NCBI GenBank assembly: GCA_028023455.1
Contig: JAQFVV010000017.1
Location: 4,244,098-4,308,097, forward strand
DNA length: 64,000 nucleotides
From: Epiperipatus broadwayi
Lineage: Eukaryota > Onychophora > Udeonychophora > Euonychophora > Peripatidae
Direction of reading: 5' to 3'
Shown: positions 24,988 to 36,005 of the stretch, piece by piece
Position numbering within the stretch: the stretch's first letter is position 1
Layout: each line of letters begins with the position of its first letter
Program-made: the position numbers and the translations under genes
Notes under the pieces: model-generated
Told to the model about the DNA's origin: nothing
Database searches by the model: none
Seen by the model: the letters and a program-made list of their open reading frames with translations, nothing else

Positions 24988-25026
24988 CCTCACTGATGAC
25001 AGCCAGAGCTAGAAACCAGTCTGAGG
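24988..25026 (+). ncRNA. Hammerhead ribozyme, P family, isolated copy
   Basis: Stem I is perfect Watson-Crick: CCTCA (24988-24992) with TGAGG (25022-25026). The core CTGATGA (24993-24999) is followed by stem II AGC/GCT with a C-A closing mismatch and loop CAGA. GAAA (25012-25015), stem III ACC/AGT and cleavage GTC (C at 25021) follow. The surrounding P element has been lost, yet the ribozyme is among the better kept. Confidence 0.6.
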
Positions 25027-25129
25027 ATAGAGATATTTGGAAAAGCTTGTTAAGAGCTATTAGCATGTTCATTATATATATATATGGGTGTTTTTAAAAT
25101 ATTAAAATTAGAATGACAATTTTCACATG

Positions 25130-25765
25130 TTAATCTATAAATATTTCAGCTATTATGTAACAGGCAAACAAATAATTAAAAACTGACATTATAAGCTGAA
25201 ACTCCTGTTATCTAGAAATAATATTTTCTTTATTATTTTTAAGCCAAAAGTAGATCCATATTTAGTTTTAGCATACTAGATTATATAAGAGATATAAGTC
25301 AGACATAACACTTTTTGTGTGTGAAAACTATAGGAATCTTAACTTGATAGATAATTTTATAAGAATAACAATTAACAGATTCCTAGATAAATATGTAGAA
25401 ATTCCCATTATAATTTCAATATTTACATCTATAAAATTCTATGAAAATATGCTAATTATATATAATTCTTTATGGGAAAGGCTTGAATTTCTTGAAGATT
25501 TCATATTTATGTCTGATATAACTTTTATATAATGCAGAATACTAAACTAAAAGCAGGTCTACTTTTGGCTTTAAATAAATGGGACATAAAATATTATTTC
25601 TAGATAACAGGATTTTAGCTTGCAATGCAAGTTTTTAATTGGCTGTTTGCCTAATTACATTATAGATACAATATTTCAAAATAAATAAAGAGAGATTCCC
25701 ATTATAATTTTAATCTCTACATCTGGAATGTTCATGAAAATATGCTAATTGTATGCAAAAATCAT
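25130..25765. mobile_element. Large fold-back element, arms about 160 bp
   Basis: The left arm (about 25130-25300, with AACAGG, CTGTTATCTAGAAATAAT and GCCAAAAGTAGA) is the reverse complement of the right arm (about 25515-25680, with TCTACTTTTGGC, ATTATTTCTAGATAACAG and GCCTAATTACAT). A piece of the spacer (about 25395-25460, ATTCCCATTATAATTT onward) is repeated directly at 25687-25755. Open frames in the spacer are not meaningful. Confidence 0.75.
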
Positions 25766-25944
25766 AGTAACATTTAAATGTTTAATATCCAATAATAAAT
25801 TATATGTACTTAATAATAATTATGTGGCAACAATTGAATAAATTTGTTATTTAATTTTTAAATCTTGAATATTAATATAATTTATTTTATATATTTGCCG
25901 CAAATTATATATATATATAATAGAAATCATTAAAAACCAGTCAA

Positions 25945-26092
25945 TACTTAGACGATCCCAATATCAATAACAATCAACAATTTCAAACTGTTGTCAAAGA
26001 ATCCTCCTTTTTTGTTAAAAGGAAGTTGCCTTGACAACAGTTTCAAATTGTTGATTGTTATTGATATTGAGATTGTCTAAGTGTTATGATTA
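25945..26092. mobile_element. Fold-back MITE, about 145 bp
   Basis: The arms AATATCAATAACAATCAACA plus ATTTCAAACTGTTGTCAA, and their inverse around 26035-26085, pair almost perfectly. The loop contains CTCCTTTTTTGTTAAAAGG. A related half-copy lies at 20287-20335 beside the GATA array. Confidence 0.82.
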
Positions 26093-26289
26093 CTTATAAA
26101 CCCATTTAGCCTTGAGAATTATTACACGTTTTATTTAAATATATAATAGAAGTACTTGCACAAATTTTTATAGTGAAATTATTAAATCAATGTACATATA
26201 GTACATGTGTATTTCTGTTACTTATTATTGCTATGCTGGTAAAATACATGCATGCATTTATACATATATATATATTTAAACACCCATCC

Positions 26290-26422
26290 AAACATTATAA
26301 TATTTTAGTAATTGTCACTGTGGATAAATATAAGGTTTGAACTTCAAACAATCGATTCAGTAGGATGTTTGAAGTTCAGACTTTATATTAGTCACAGAGG
26401 GCATTGCTAAAATATAATGCTG
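26290..26422. mobile_element. Fold-back MITE, about 130 bp
   Basis: The left arm CATTATAATATTTTAG, CACTGTGG and TTTGAACTTCAAAC matches the inverse of GTTTGAAGTTCAGAC, CACAGAGG and CTAAAATATAATG. The loop is about 16 bases. Confidence 0.8.
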
Positions 26423-27025
26423 TGGGGAGGGGGGTGATGTGAATATTTTCTATTTAATTTTCAACTAGCAATATGCACTAGAATATTTTCTTATATATGT
26501 GTGTGTGAATAATAAATAACTCAGATTATATGTAAGTGAACAAGAAGCAACTGAAACTTTACATTATATAACTCATTGGAAGCTTAAAATTACTTAACTG
26601 TTATATATATAATAAATAATCATAACTTTAAATATGTGTAATTGAAATGGAAGTAATTACTTTCCACTAAAATGTTAACAACTACAAAAAGATAAAATGA
26701 AACCAATATATCTGTTAGGTCTGTTGTTATATAAGCTTAGTAAACTATAGGGTGAATTTGGTCAATTATTTTAATTTATGTGCAGACTAAATTATCTGAA
26801 ATTACATAATTCAGTGGGAAGTATTTACTTGTGTTTCAATTATATACATTTAATGTTACAATTACTTATTATCACATTCATTAAACCAACAAATCATCAT
26901 TTCCTATGCTTACCTAAGCTGTTATTAATAGTAGCAAACCTTTGCACCCAGTGCAAGCCTTAGTAATCAAAGGATGCAGGAAGGTTTGTGCATAAAATCC
27001 CCATCTACTGTCTACTCATCCAATA

Positions 27026-27071
27026 TTCTCAGACTAGTTTCTAGCTTGTGACATTCATCAGTGAGGTGCTT
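27026..27071 (-). ncRNA. Hammerhead-like motif, P family (left arm)
   Basis: Minus strand: stem I CCTCA, CTGATGA, weak stem II ending AGCTA, GAAA, CTAGTC and TGAG pairing back. Core residues are kept but stem II is poor. Confidence 0.45.
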
Positions 27072-27121
27072 TGGATCTGAGAGCACTGCAAAAATCTGGG
27101 TGCAGCGCTCTCAGATCCCAA

Positions 27122-27166
27122 GCTCCTCTCTGACAAAAGTCATAAGCTGGAAACTAGTCTGGGGAT
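27122..27166 (+). ncRNA. Decayed hammerhead motif, P family (right arm)
   Basis: The mirror partner of the motif at 27026-27071. The box reads CTGACAA, followed by GGAAACTAGTCTGGGG, so the core is damaged. Confidence 0.4.
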
Positions 27167-27199
27167 ATTGGATGAGTGGGCAGTAGATGGGGATCTTGC

Positions 27200-27835
27200 A
27201 CCGTGTGACACTACAGTATGGAGAGTTTACACATTTATTACAACTGATGTTTTATTTAATATTCAGAAGTTGTTAAAACTATGATTCATTCTTGATCTTC
27301 TGAATATATATATATATAGTGATTTTAGCTCATTTAGTCTCCACATATATTAAAATAGTAGACCAAATTCATTCTATAGTTTAAAACTACATTTAAAATA
27401 CTAAATGGAATTGTGGGCAATATTTAGTATAAATTTGTTATCTTTTAGTCCTTTATGCTTGAGAAGTCTGCTTGTAGCAGTGAAACCACTGGTTGTGTTT
27501 TAGAGTTCATTTTCCTTGACTTGTCTGGTTTATTTGTAAATTTGGGCAACTTTGATTTTATATATATATAAATTAATAATTTTTAACAGATGTAATTATT
27601 TGAATATTATAATACATTAATGTTTTAGTTCTAAGGTTATCTAAATTAATTTCAAAATAATTAAAATAGTTTATTTGTTATTAAATAATGATTTTAACAA
27701 TGCATTATAATGTAAAATGGCTGTATATATTTTTAGCAATCAACGTATTAAATTTCTTATTTTTATCTTGTGGCAACATTTTATGATTAATATTAGCTGT
27801 TTTATTCCTAGGACAATGTAATAAAATTAATGAAG
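27200..27835. repeat. Dispersed repeat, inverted copy at 34080-34640
   Basis: Blocks such as GTGAAACCACTGGTTGTG, GTAAAATGGCTGTATATA and ATCTTGTGGCAACATTTT recur in reverse complement at 34080-34640 with modest divergence. A third, shorter copy of its middle part lies at about 62280-62385 in the reverse sense. It is contiguous with a P element at both main sites, so both may be parts of one larger repeat. Confidence 0.75.
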
Positions 27836-28500
27836 TATATATATTATGTCAGGAAAATATTAGTAAAAGTATATAAACCATTTTATACGATAGCAATATT
27901 AAATAAAGTATATATTGATAAATATATTTGTTGATATTTTATTTATGGCATTCATTTCAAACATAAGTTTTAAACATAAGCAGATAGAATATTAAATTAT
28001 CATTAAAAGTATAGTATGCATATCCATTTTTGAGTAAAGAGAGCATTTATAATGTACTATTTTCATTGATTACTTTCTACTGACATCTGGTGGTGATTTT
28101 TCTAATATGAAAATATAGCAGATATTTCCACATATTAAAATATTTTAACGATATATGTTTATAGATATTTATTATATTTAGTATATAGATATTGAACCTA
28201 CTGAATTTGAGATTATTTCAGTATGTGGTAAGATGTTAGTCATAATTTTTTTCTCTTTCTTTCTTGTTTGATGAATATGTTAACATATGAAGGATTGAAC
28301 TGCGTTGCTATGATGACAATAATATTAATATAAAATTGTTTATTATTATTTGTATTGTAAATTGACTTTATTCATTTTAAAAAGGAAAATGAATATTTAG
28401 ATAATAAAGCAATAGTTTGGATAAAATTATTATTCTTTTATTATATTTTTTTTTTCATTACTATATTCATGATAGCAAATTATAAACAATGCAAATAAAT
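27836..28500. other. AT-rich intergenic DNA, nothing recognised
   Basis: No coding frame or repeat boundary recognised. Confidence 0.4.
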
Positions 28501-28778
28501 AGTCCAAATAAGAGTCGTAGATCACATGACCCTATTCTCTTAAGCTTGTAAGTTATAATCAATGAGGATTGCCAATTCCTCAACAAGCTTTGTGTTGGTA
28601 TTTTTAGATCTAGTGTCTGAACCTATCCTGGCACCTCTCTGATGAGCACCAAAGCATGAAACCATGGTCAGGGGTTTGGGGAGGGGTTCCTGACATAGTG
28701 ATATTTTAAATGCTCTCTCTGCCTAAGCATTTAACACAAAGCTTGTTGAGGAATTGGCAATCCTCATTGTTTAATACA
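28500..28778. repeat. Q-family fold-back element, copy 2
   Basis: The ends are inverted: AATGAGGATTGCCAATTCCT and CAACAAGCTTTGTG at 28560-28600, and CACAAAGCTTGTTG plus AGGAATTGGCAATCCTCATT at 28736-28775. The interior holds the hammerhead motif at 28633-28675 and a G-rich run (GGGGTTTGGGGAGGGG). Confidence 0.82.
28633..28675 (+). ncRNA. Hammerhead ribozyme, Q family, copy 2
   Basis: Stem I ACCTCT (28633-28638) pairs with AGGGGT (28670-28675) over six positions, one of them a wobble. CTGATGA (28639-28645), GAAA (28658-28661), stem III ACC/GGT and GTC (C at 28669) are intact. Stem II has decayed (GCAC/GCAT) relative to GTGC/GCAC in copy 1, probably reducing activity. Confidence 0.58.
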
Positions 28779-28779
28779 A

Positions 28780-29585
28780 ATAAATGTTTAATATTTTAAA
28801 TAAATTTGTTCATGTTATTTGTATGATATTATACCAAGAAGGTATGCATACTAGTGCATTTCCAGTGTAATATAGGAAAGTGTAGTGTAAATTGTTGAGT
28901 TTATGATCGAATGAATAATAGTATTTGTATATTAAAAATGTAAATATTTATTATATGTAATATTTTTAAAATATTTATTTTTATTTGTTAAATAATACAT
29001 ATTTTAATTAGAGAAATGGTACCAGAAACTGCTTAATGATTGAATACAGAGGATTACTATGGTTACATTGAAGTCAATAAAAAAATCTTATAAATAGAGT
29101 TGGATAATTTGTGCTAAATCTCTCTTGGTTTTGCTTTAAACAGAAGAATGTATAAATTTCTTTATATGATTGTTTTTATTTATCTTAAAAGTATATAAAT
29201 AACTAAACAAAATGAAGAGGTAATAAGCAAAATTCTCTGCCCATGGACTGGGCAGCATTATCAAGAAAATTTTATGGGAAAATGACAATTTATTATAGTA
29301 ACAATAAATCACCGAAATTGCTTCATTACATCATGAAGTATCTGAATATTTTTATAGTTTAAAATAATTATTATTTGAAAGAATAATTTGGATATAGACA
29401 TGAAACATGAGAATTGATAAAATGTACTTGAATTTAAGTTCTCAGGAACTATATCTTCTCTGAAACAGAGACATACTATCGGTTTATAGTTTGAAATATA
29501 GATCAAAACTGTGATGCCATTTCAGAAATACAGTATTTAAAGATTCTCACTCAGGTCATTTGTTTACATTTGTTATTATATATAT
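28780..29585. other. AT-rich intergenic DNA, nothing recognised
   Basis: A 65-codon minus-strand frame (29309-29506) has no recognisable features. Confidence 0.4.
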
Positions 29586-29605
29586 ATATATAATAACAAA
29601 AAAGA

Positions 29606-29652
29606 GGATGCTCTGAGGAAGGTACTTGATATTGTACTGAAACGTCAGCATT
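29606..29652 (+). ncRNA. Hammerhead ribozyme, R family (best preserved)
   Basis: Stem I GATGCT (29607-29612) pairs with AGCATT (29647-29652), five Watson-Crick pairs plus one wobble. CTGAGGA (29613-29619) fits CUGANGA. Stem II pairs AGGTAC (29620-29625) with GTACT (29634-29638) apart from one bulged G. GAAA is 29639-29642, stem III is the two-pair palindrome AC/GT (29642-29645), and C at 29646 is the predicted cleavage base. It is flanked by TA microsatellites. It resembles the ribozymes of Penelope-like elements and retrozymes in having a very short stem III. Activity is inferred. Confidence 0.72.
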
Positions 29653-29700
29653 TAGCTTTTTCACTACATGGAATATCCCACAAATAGTAACAATAATATA

Positions 29701-29734
<34 letters not shown>

Positions 29735-30063
29735 TTCTCTTCATTTAAAAATATAAGGTATTTATTGATGAATAATATATAATTTTAAGTTAATTAGTAA
29801 TCTATGTACATATCAAAATATAAGAGAGTTACATTTTCCTGAGTTTAAACTTATATCTTTTGACATAGTAATTATTATTTTTAACATTTAAAATATTCAT
29901 TATTTTAATTATTGATTTTAAATTAACTTCAGGTATATCACATATATTAAGAGTTCAAAAGATTATACCACAATTATTTTCTTTATTTTCTTTAATTTAT
30001 ATTAATAAATAAGTGGATTCATTTATATATACTATGATTAATTATATTTTTACATGAACTCTA

Positions 30064-31103
30064 TACACCTGGGTCTGTTTTTATGCAGACTTATTTAACA
30101 TGATTTTGAAGTTACGTGATTTTGAAGTTCACCGGAAGGCGAACTCCAATAATGCGCTATTACTTTAAATAATAAATTCCGTGCACTTACGTTATATTGA
30201 AAGTAATAGCACATTATTGGAATTCGACTTTCATCATAGTAATTTCAATATTTCCAGTGCTTTATAATAGTAAGATTTTATCCAATAATAAAATTAAAAT
30301 CATGATTTCCACATTTTATGCATACACATATTAAATTTTACAAGATTATAATGTAAATTTGTTCAAATATTATGCATGTTAATTTTGCATTTTAAATCAC
30401 ATTCTATTTTTGCTTTTTAAAAAAGAACGTAATCAATTATTAATAATTTAGTGTCCGCAAGTTTATTTTTAAAAGGTGAGTAATAGCAGTGAAACAAAAT
30501 TTGATTTTTAAATGGAATTGAAAATTAAAGACAAAAATAAGAATTTAATTTTTAGTTGTTAGTTTTAATTAAATTTTTCCCAGCAGTGGTGAATAAATGT
30601 CTTTTTATTATCGTAAGTCTAAGTTCATAAACAATTAATAAAATCATCATCTCAAAGATTAATTACTAATTACATTGTCACCAGAAATCCATTGACCTAA
30701 CATGAGTGTGAAGTTAGCACTAGTTGTATTTCCTCAGTTTGCAAACGAACGTGTTTTCGGCAAATATCGATAATAATTAAAATGTGTATAAAAATGTAAA
30801 TTATGCATAAAAATATATTATTTTGAATAAAATTAAATATTATAGTTAAAAAAAGTTTGTCTTGTATCAATTTTTTTCAAATTTGAAATTTTTTATTAGT
30901 CATATTTTATTTCCTTATTTTTTTTTTTTTTTGCACGAATTTTAAAGTAATTTTATGTTGGTGCTTTGCTTTTACGCGAATTTTGAAAAATCACCGACTG
31001 CATCCCCCCTTTTTCAATGTAAGTTACGTCTATTTTTGCGTGATTTCGTTTGCGTGTGTTTTCTGAGGAACCTATCTATTGCATAAAACAAGACCCAGGT
31101 GTA
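30064..31103. mobile_element. Non-autonomous DNA transposon with TIRs and TA target site
   Basis: The ends TACACCTGGGTCT (30064-30076) and AGACCCAGGTGTA (31091-31103) are perfect 13-bp inverted repeats, extended imperfectly by a TTTTATGCA block. TA precedes and follows, as expected for Tc1/mariner-type insertion. No transposase is seen. An internal inverted repeat (about 30130-30240, AATAATGCGCTATTACTTT and its inverse) and more CpG than usual set it apart. Assignment to Tc1/mariner rests only on the TA site. Confidence 0.75.
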
Positions 31104-31715
31104 TATTAAACTATCTTGTATCTTGGAAAGAACAAACATTCTGCAACAAATTTTGTATTACTTAGACATATATGTTTCATATTTAATGTTAAATGATTGA
31201 GGATTGATAGACAATCATATATTTAAATATGGAATATATAATTGATATTCATTTATTAATAAATTTTAATTTAACTTAAATTAAACAAACTTGTCTGATT
31301 AATGTCCAAGAGTACAATATGAATTCATTGATTAATAACATTAGAGTGAGACAAGATAAGGGGGATGTAGAAATAAAGACTATAGAATGGACAAAGATAA
31401 TTAAGTGAAAATGGGATGAAATAGGATAGAGAAGAATATGGAGAAAAACTTAGGAGGGAAAGTAAGGTGGTTTACATATTTCTTTGCGCACAATGGCTGA
31501 GAGATTTTTGACTCTGAGAAAGGAGAAGCTTCACATCATCTCTGTTTTTAGAGATAGCTTGTTATATTTTTGTTATTCCACACTTGCTGATGCCAAAGGC
31601 AGATTAGAGAACTTCAGAGACAGGTTTTCAGCAAATAAACCATAAAGGATCTTATAGTCATTTATTCTTTAAAAACTCCAGTCAACAAAAAACATTAAAA
31701 CCATCAAAACATCAC
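31104..31715. other. Intergenic DNA, no recognisable gene
   Basis: A GC-richer patch near 31440-31640 (GGAAAGTAAGGTGG, CAATGGCTGAGAG) has no long frame and no motif I can name. Confidence 0.35.
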
Positions 31716-31721
31716 ATGTTC

Positions 31722-31757
31722 ACACAGTGGCACTACTGTATGGAGAGTTTTCTACTG
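31722..31757. repeat. P-family terminal fragment
   Basis: Only the right terminus is present (AGTGGCACTACTGTATGGAG, then AGTTTT). Confidence 0.7.
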
Positions 31758-32499
31758 TTAAAAAACATTAAGTGACATTTTGTGTCTTTATTTTAGCTCT
31801 CTTCTATAATTTATTGATGAATGAGTTGAAGTAGCTTCCTATTTTATTGTTAAATGTTATCTCTCCACTCTCATAATTTGTAATTATCTGCTATCTTTCT
31901 AGACATCTGTTCATTGTTTTTGTTCACTAGTATTTTAAAACTTTTTTAAAAAATAAATATTTTTTTACATTCTTACAGATATTTATTCCTATTTATTGAG
32001 AATACTTTTATTTTTTAATCTTGTAGAAGTCATGGTCAACAAAAATGCACCAATCACACATGTAACTGAGAGATACATGCCTTAGTAGTATATGCTGAAA
32101 AGCAAACAAAAACATTGCAAATCTGCTATTATTACATTTATAAAATAAAATTTATAATTTTTATTAATAAAAAATATTATTTAATAAATTTTACTAATAG
32201 TACAATTTATATCTGTGCATATTTTATCATTACCAACATAGCATGTATCCTAAATAACTCAATATGCATATATTGTGATAAAATAAATAAGCTACGTGTC
32301 TTCAATTTGCAGGGGAAGATATATTATTGAGTCATTAGTTGCTAAATAACTCTGACTTTATATCTTCCTTTTATCACTATTGTTATTGGTATTTACAAAT
32401 AATTGACAGAAAGTAAATCATGGTATTTATAAATATATTTTAACCTCTAACTTATAATAATTTTTGACTGCTTTGTTTTTAAAATCAATATCTAACTCT

Positions 32500-32765
32500 T
32501 TATTTAACTTACTAGCACAGTACTTCAACATTGTTTGTTGAGTGTAAAGAATACTCTCAAACCCAAGCACAAGAGACTTTAAAAAAATAAGAGTGGCCAT
32601 TTTATTTTTATATCTAAACTTATTTATATAGGCCAATTTAAAGCATCTTGAAATGAGAGCATAAAGGTGTTCCATTGTACCTAAATTCACTTATATAGGC
32701 AATCTAAAACAGCTTGAATGGGAGTGTGCAGGTGTTTCATTAATTCTTCAGATGCCAACATCAAC
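32500..32765. repeat. V-family repeat copy
   Basis: The sequence around TTGAGTGTAAAGAATACTCT, AGAGTGGCCAT and AAGCATCTTGAAATGAGAG matches 33740-33900, and the inverse of 50890-51010. The minus-strand frame at 32427-32690 is not conserved as protein between copies. Confidence 0.65.
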
Positions 32766-32769
32766 TTCC

Positions 32770-33595
32770 CAAACCTCTGTTTAGTTTTTGTATTGGAATA
32801 TTACTTAAATGTGAGAACAATTATTTGTCAGTTTTATTTCCAATCGGTTTCTATTGATAAAATAGTAATCTAAAACACACAGAATTGTTTCATTTCAACT
32901 TCTAAAAATTGAATAATTTTAGATTTAAATTGATTAAATGTAATGAAAAATTAAAAATAGTGTTAATAACTGAAGAAAAATATAAGAAAAACATTTAAAA
33001 AATAGCCAGCGGTAAAACAAAAGAATTATATTTCAACTAATCTATGTGAACGCTGGTGTCTCATTATTGAGTTTTGTAGTGGTCAACCTTATTCATTTGC
33101 CTTGAAGAGTGATTACTTTCCCACATTTATTTTCCTTGTAAAATTAAAAAATTTCCAAATCAAACTTTATATTTCAATAAAGTAATGTAAAATCTTAATT
33201 ATGAATGTAAAAAATTATTTGTTTACATTCAGAATCAATTACGAATGCGTAAAACATTTTGTTTTGATTTCTGACTTTGTCACTTAAAAACACCTATGGC
33301 AAAATTTCCAGAGTTGGCAGCCATCCAATCAGAGAAAAGAGGCTGGCCTGCACATTAATATGCTGCAATGAAAATTGATTTTTTTTTTCAAAATATATCA
33401 CTATATGTGGACTTTATTAGAACTAAAATTTTAAATTTTGCATTTCCTATAAAATAAGCCTAAAAGGAAGAAAATATGACCAAAATTGACCAAGAGATGG
33501 CACAAACTATGTCCACAAACTGTAAATAACATGAATGACAATTAAAATGGGGTGAGGTCTAACTGAATTTAACAACAGAGTTGTTAATCACTTTA
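32770..33595. other. AT-rich intergenic DNA, nothing recognised
   Basis: A less AT-biased patch near 33300-33360 (GAGTTGGCAGCCATCCAATC) has no frame or known motif. Confidence 0.4.
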
Positions 33596-33597
33596 CA

Positions 33598-34100
33598 TCT
33601 ATACATTTACTACCTGTTAATATTATAAAATATTAAAAACTATGTAAATTTCTATTAATTTACTAATGCAGTATTTATGTGTAGTTTTAATTAGAAGAGA
33701 ATTGCATTCTATACACATGCACTGTAATGTTGTTTTAATACCTCAACACTGATTTGTTGAGTATGAAGAATATTCTCAAACCAAAGTACATGCTAGAGAC
33801 TTTGAAAAGATAAGAGCAGCTATCTTATCTTTGTTTATAAATTCACTTCTATAGCCCAATTTTTAAGCATCTTGAAATGAGAGTGTGAAGACCTTTCCTT
33901 TAATTACTTTGCATCCGTTAATTTTATTTTATTTATAAACAAGTATGAAATCTTCTGATCTACTGCCTGTTAATATTATAAAATATTAGAAACTATGTAG
34001 ATGTCTACTTAATATACTAGTGCAGTATTCAAATGTAATTTTAATCAGAAGACAATTGTACCATATACATGTGCACTTCATTAATTTTATTACCTAAGAA
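33598..34100. repeat. V-family unit with partial tandem copy, period about 355 bp
   Basis: The block CTGTTAATATTATAAAATAT at about 33616 recurs at about 33967, followed in both by AAACTATGTA, TACTAATGCAGTATT-like wording and ATACACATGCACT-like wording. The intervening segment carries the TTGAGTATGAAGAATATTCT and AAGCATCTTGAAATGAGAG blocks seen at 32510 and 50900. Confidence 0.7.
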
Positions 34101-34725
34101 TAAAGCAGCTAATATTAATCTTAAAATTTTGCCACAAGATAAAAATAATAAATTTAATACATTGCTTGCTAAAAATATATACAGCCATTTTACATTATAA
34201 TGCATTGTTAAAAATCACTATTTAATAACAAGTAAACTATTTTAATTATTTTGAAATTAATTTAGATAAACTTAAAACTAAAACATCAATATATTAAAAT
34301 ATTTAAATAATTACATCTATTAAAAATTATTAATTTATATATAAAATCAAATTTACCCCAAATTTACACATAAACCAGACAAGCCTAAGAAAATAAACTC
34401 TAAAACACAACCCATGGTTTCACTCCTACAAGCAAACTTCTCAAGTGCAAAGGACTAAAAAATAACACATTTATACTAAATATTACCCACAATTCCACTG
34501 TTGTTTAAATGTAGTTTTAAGCTACAGGGTAAATTTGGTCTACTATTTTACTTTATGTGCAGACTAAAGGATCTGAATTCACTCTATGTATATTCAGAGG
34601 ATCAAGAACAAATCTCAGTTATAATAAATGTGCAAACTCACCATACTGCAGTGCCACCCAGTGCAAGCTTTAGTAATCAATGGATGGAGAAAGGTTTGTG
34701 CATAAATTCCCATCTAGTACTGTAC
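34080..34725. repeat. Inverted partner of 27200-27835, ending in a P-family terminus
   Basis: In reverse complement this matches 27200-27835 over about 550 bp and runs into a P-family arm (34633-34717, GTGCCACCCAGTGCAAGC). The plus-strand frame at 34501-34767 crosses this junction and is not a gene. Confidence 0.75.
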
Positions 34726-34784
34726 CGGTCAAAACATGTTTATCCATCTAACATGAGCTGGAACTAACAAAATGTACTTCAAAC

Positions 34785-34880
34785 GCAGTCCAGCCTGAGA
34801 TTTAGGTCAAGGACCAGCCTGGATTCGAACCCACTCTCCAAGCCCCAGATCTAACACCTAATGAATAACACAATAGTGAT
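34785..34880 (-). tRNA. tRNA-like sequence (SINE head)
   Basis: On the minus strand a good B box (GGTTCGAATCCAGG) is preceded, about 35 bases upstream, by an A-box-like TTCATTAGGTGTTAGATC. The cloverleaf is too poor to assign an anticodon. It sits right beside a truncated P element. Confidence 0.4.
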
Positions 34881-35239
34881 GGCACATGAGAATTAATTTT
34901 AATCCGTCCCACTAGCAAAGCATGAGAAGACAATGAGACATCTATTACTATGACTAAACTAAAATATATAAGCAGGCTTTACTTTTGGAAGTGGAGAAAA
35001 AAGGTATTTGAACTACTCAAATAAGTCAGATAATAAAATATCGTTTAATATAATGACAAACTGTTTACATACATTATGACTTAATTGTATACATTAGTGT
35101 GTGCGTGAATGAGCAAGCAGTAGATGATTACATAGTATCATTCATGCTATTATTTCTCATATGCTCTTTATTAGCTAAATAATATATTATAAATAAACAC
35201 ACATCTTTGATGGGCCCAATATTTAGATGCCAATTGATT

Positions 35240-35330
35240 ATTAGAAAGAATTACATAATATTGCTATTAACGCTTTGGATTATGGTTCTGAAACGTGGTG
35301 ACTAACATTATTTAGGGAAGCATTCCGAGA
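35240..35330 (+). pseudogene. Short LINE reverse-transcriptase scrap
   Basis: The translation INALDYGSETW followed by a stop matches the YGSETW motif of RTE-like reverse transcriptases. The match is short, so confidence is limited. Confidence 0.4.
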
Positions 35331-35596
35331 TTCCTTACAGATATAATACAAACTATTTTCACGCCACTGAGGTCGTGAAAATAAATAAAATACATTTGAA
35401 AAACATATTTGAAAATGACATTTGATTATACGACAAAATATTTAATGAAACTTCTGTTAATTAACACTGGTAAGAAGAACACTTTATTTTTCCCAAGGCA
35501 AATACTCTTAAATAGATGAATAACAAAATACGATGATGGGATTGTATAAAAAAACTAAAATAATATTAGTAATTAATCTAGCTAGTAATATTTGGC

Positions 35597-35631
<35 letters not shown>

Positions 35632-35767
35632 AGCAGAGTGCACTTTTAATATTAGAGCATTAAAACTGGATCATGAAGCAAAAGAAATACTAATACGAAG
35701 AAGTTTGTGGTGCTGACATAATAGTCTAAAATAACAGGAAAAGTCATGTTTCTGGACGAAAGATGAA

Positions 35768-36005
35768 GTGGATGAGCATAGCGTGTGCCAGATTTAGGGA
35801 TCACCACCAGAGGCCTTTTTATATGAAGAAATGGAGGATGGGCATAGTGTGTGCCAGACTTAGGGATCACTGCCAGAGGCCTTTTATATGACATAAATGG
35901 TCATGGGTAGTTTCAACTATCCTCAGGACAAGACTTGAGAAGTGATATGCATAGCATGTGCCAAACTTACGGGATCACCACCAGAGGCATTATATATGAA
36001 ATAAG
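35768..36005. repeat. Three copies of a roughly 60-bp GC-richer repeat
   Basis: Copies at about 35768-35826, 35837-35895 and 35950-36003 each read GCATAGYGTGTGCCARA, TTAGGGATCACCACCAGAGG and a TATATGAA end. The minus-strand frame at 35652-35894 simply translates two copies. Confidence 0.8.

Larger units (their letters stand above)
26735..27400. repeat. P-family element nested in a larger palindrome
   Basis: The centre (26905-27229) is a P element with arms meeting near 27090-27100 (GAGAGCACTGCA / TGCAGCGCTCTC). Beyond it the palindrome continues: 26743-26795 (ACTATAGGGTGAATTTGG) is the inverse of 27335-27390 (CCAAATTCATTCTATAGT). The whole is therefore a single fold-back of about 660 bp. Confidence 0.8.
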
